Origin: Thermohalobaculum sp964475765 | Lineage (GTDB): Bacteria; Pseudomonadota; Alphaproteobacteria; Rhodobacterales; Rhodobacteraceae | Length of the DNA: 7,219 bases | Assembly (NCBI GenBank): GCA_964475765.1 | Contig: CAYYZH010000218.1 | Span: 1-7,219 of the forward strand | Direction of reading: 5' to 3' | Shown: in pieces, positions 5,946 to 7,219 of the stretch | Layout of the letters: each line of letters starts with the position of its first letter | Position numbering within the stretch: the first letter of the stretch is position 1 | The notes under the pieces: generated by a model | Databases searched by the model: none | Seen by the model: the letters and a program-made list of their open reading frames with translations, nothing else | Told to the model about the DNA's origin: nothing | Program-made: the position numbers and the translations under genes

Positions 5946-6539
5946 TCAGGTCCCGGCACAGTGGCGATCGACCACGCGCTGTAACAGCGGCGCATAGTGG
6001 TCGAAACCCGGTGTCTCGGCACCGGGGATCTTGGCCTCGTCATCCCAGATACGGACCTGCACCATCTCATCAACATTGGGGTTCCCGGCAAAGTCGGCGA
6101 CTTCGCTTGATGACATCGGTCCGCCCTGAAGGTTCAGCGAATGAACCGATGCCTCGGAGAGTTGCGAGAAATAACCCGGGTCCGTCGCGCAGAGATACCG
6201 CTTGGCCGCAACGTGGTGGCGCACACAGTCCACGACGATGGGCGGAAAGAAGTCCTTCAGGACGGCCGCGCCCGCCTCTTCGTGGCGGCTGTCGATACCC
6301 TGATCTGCCGCATCCGTCGGAAAGTCGTGAGTGAAGTGCCCGACATCATGCAGAAGCGCTGCGGCGACGACTTCCTCGGACGCGCCAGCGGTCTCGGCCA
6401 ACTGAGCGCCCTGCAACATGTGCTCGGAAATCGAGACGGGCTCGCCGAGATACTCCTCCGCGCCGCGGCGGGCGAAGATCTCTGCCAGAAACGGAACAAT
6501 CGTGTCCTTGGTCAACGCGGTCTTGTCAGCGGTCGCCAT
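5946..6539 (-). CDS. tmpB: TmpB-like HD-domain diiron oxygenase cleaving the C-P bond
   Basis: This is a 197-aa HD-domain protein of the PhnZ/TmpB class. TmpB oxidises (R)-1-hydroxy-2-trimethylaminoethylphosphonate with O2 at an Fe(II)/Fe(III) pair, giving glycine betaine and phosphate. Visible elements are Y30-L-G-E33, matching the Tyr-x-x-Glu gate typical of this class; E39-H40; H64-D65 in LLHDVGH; H86; H108-H109; and D166 in RIWDDEAK. By analogy with PhnZ these supply the six-ligand diiron site (His40, His64, Asp65, His86, His109, Asp166). The ATG at 6539 is chosen because GAGAGG lies seven bases upstream and because an earlier frame start (6605) would overlap tmpA. It follows tmpA by 11 bp. 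PhnZ itself normally pairs with PhnY, a different oxygenase type; the TmpA-like neighbour favours TmpB. HD phosphohydrolase is the generic misannotation to avoid. Confidence 0.88.
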   Translation of the reverse strand: MATADKTALTKDTIVPFLAEIFARRGAEEYLGEPVSISEHMLQGAQLAETAGASEEVVAAALLHDVGHFTHDFPTDAADQGIDSRHEEAGAAVLKDFFPPIVVDCVRHHVAAKRYLCATDPGYFSQLSEASVHSLNLQGGPMSSSEVADFAGNPNVDEMVQVRIWDDEAKIPGAETPGFDHYAPLLQRVVDRHCAGT

Positions 6540-6546
6540 TCCGGGC

Positions 6547-6552
6547 CCTCTC
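6547..6552 (-). promoter_or_regulatory. Shine-Dalgarno of tmpB overlapping the tmpA stop
   Basis: GAGAGG on the minus strand overlaps the tmpA TGA and stands seven bases before the ATG at 6539. It decides the tmpB start and links translation of the two genes. Confidence 0.7.
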
Positions 6553-7219
6553 AGTTTTCCAGCGTGCTCAGCGTCGACAAAAGCCCGTCCTTGTCGGCAT
6601 AGCACCCCTGAAGCCAGCGATTGCCAGCCCCGGAGTAGCCGCGCCGCGCGTGCAGGACACGGGTGTTGTCGACGATGAAACTGTCGCCGGGCTCCAGCTT
6701 GAACGCAACTTGCATGTCCTCACTGTCGATCAACTCTCCAAACCGGCGATAGGCGCGGTAATAGCCCGGCATCTCGTCATAGGGCACATCCGTGATCGGC
6801 GCCGCCGAGCGGTTGTTGAAGCGCACGCCGATCAGTTCGCCGTCCGGGGCAAGTTCGATCATCGGGCGGCGGGTCTGCAGGCGGACGCCCGAGCTGCCCG
6901 CGTATTCGAACCGCGCGCAATACCGGCTGAGCAGATCAAAGGCCGCGGGCTCTTCATCGCGCAGACGATGGGCGCAGGCAAAGCCATCGACCACCATGGA
7001 ATCGCCACCCTCTGCTGAGTTCTCGATGCAATGCAGGATCTGAAGTGTCGGGGCCGGATCGCGATAGGGATTGTCAGTATGCGCCTGAAGCCCCAGCCCG
7101 GTATAGGCCAGATTGGTCGGATTGACCTCGGCCCGAACGTCGAAAAGACGCCCGTAATTGGTCTCGCGGACGTAGCCGAAAAGCGCGGCGATCTCGAGCA
7201 CCGTGCCCGGCACGGTCGG
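6551..7219 (-). CDS. tmpA: TmpA-like Fe(II)/2-oxoglutarate oxygenase, N-terminus cut by the window edge
   Basis: The fragment holds the last 222 residues of a TauD/gamma-butyrobetaine hydroxylase-type oxygenase. The frame runs through the right edge (Pro-Thr-Val-Pro before the first GTG at 7213), so that GTG is not the true start. The iron facial triad is visible as H47-T-D49 (HTDNPYRD) and the distal H190 (VLHARRGYSG), with R201 eleven residues later as the likely 2-oxoglutarate anchor. LQILHC and VRFNNRS match the trimethylammonium-substrate subfamily. Family members are about 370-390 aa, so roughly 150 residues are missing, including the N-terminal zinc-binding-type domain. TmpA hydroxylates 2-trimethylaminoethylphosphonate at C1 as the first step of its breakdown. 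Alone it could be called gamma-butyrobetaine dioxygenase; the adjacent TmpB-like gene makes TmpA the better name. Its stop lies in the tmpB ribosome site. Confidence 0.85.
   Translation of the reverse strand, partial: PTVPGTVLEIAALFGYVRETNYGRLFDVRAEVNPTNLAYTGLGLQAHTDNPYRDPAPTLQILHCIENSAEGGDSMVVDGFACAHRLRDEEPAAFDLLSRYCARFEYAGSSGVRLQTRRPMIELAPDGELIGVRFNNRSAAPITDVPYDEMPGYYRAYRRFGELIDSEDMQVAFKLEPGDSFIVDNTRVLHARRGYSGAGNRWLQGCYADKDGLLSTLSTLEN

Noticed and set aside
5946..6539. Reading the HD protein as a generic HD phosphohydrolase
   Set aside because: The Tyr-x-x-Glu gate, extra His ligands and the adjacent 2-oxoglutarate oxygenase fit the PhnZ/TmpB oxygenases better than a nucleotide phosphohydrolase.
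6540..6605. An N-terminal extension of TmpB from 6605
   Set aside because: It overlaps the end of tmpA, and the ATG at 6539 has a good Shine-Dalgarno and places Tyr30/Glu33 and the other ligands at the spacing expected for the class.

Overview
The window is GC-rich, gene-dense bacterial chromosome with every supported gene on the minus strand, so it reads from right (7219) to left (1). It looks like an alphaproteobacterium of the Rhodobacteraceae/Roseobacter type. The reasons are the strong G/C bias at third codon positions, the DUF2927-type lipoproteins, the CoxE-like VWA protein, and a two-oxygenase pair matching the TmpA/TmpB organophosphonate pathway known from marine Rhodobacteraceae. 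The taxon is inferred, because no rRNA or other marker gene is present.

In transcription order there are ten genes. (1) tmpA, an Fe(II)/2-oxoglutarate oxygenase whose N-terminus lies beyond the right edge (6551-7219). (2) tmpB, an HD-domain mixed-valent diiron oxygenase (5946-6539). Together these two should convert 2-trimethylaminoethylphosphonate to glycine betaine and phosphate. (3) A GNAT acetyltransferase (5505-5942). (4) A DUF2927-type lipoprotein with a TTG start overlapping the GNAT stop (4165-5508). (5) A 59-aa, two-helix membrane protein (3960-4139). (6) A second DUF2927-type lipoprotein, paralogous to the first (2604-3956). (7) A CoxE-like von Willebrand factor A protein (1400-2587). 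(8) An exported coiled-coil protein of unknown function (399-1355). (9) An 82-aa, two-helix membrane protein (149-397). (10) The start of a further membrane protein that runs off the left edge (1-92, start uncertain).

Junctions are very tight: 11 nt, 3 nt, a 4-nt overlap (TTGA), 25 nt, 3 nt, 16 nt, 44 nt and 1 nt, then a region where the next start is uncertain. No gap holds an obvious promoter or terminator, so the window may be one transcription unit, or a catabolic unit running into an envelope unit. No intergenic stretch exceeds about 60 bases and I see no RNA genes, mobile elements, CRISPR arrays or direct repeats.

The right third (tmpAB) is a recognisable catabolic module. The left two thirds is the less understood part: two lipoproteins with matching cysteines and a metalloprotease-like helix that lacks its histidines, two or three tiny membrane proteins, a VWA protein and an exported coiled-coil protein. 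This is best read as a candidate uncharacterised cell-envelope system. That reading is inference from gene order and predicted localisation.
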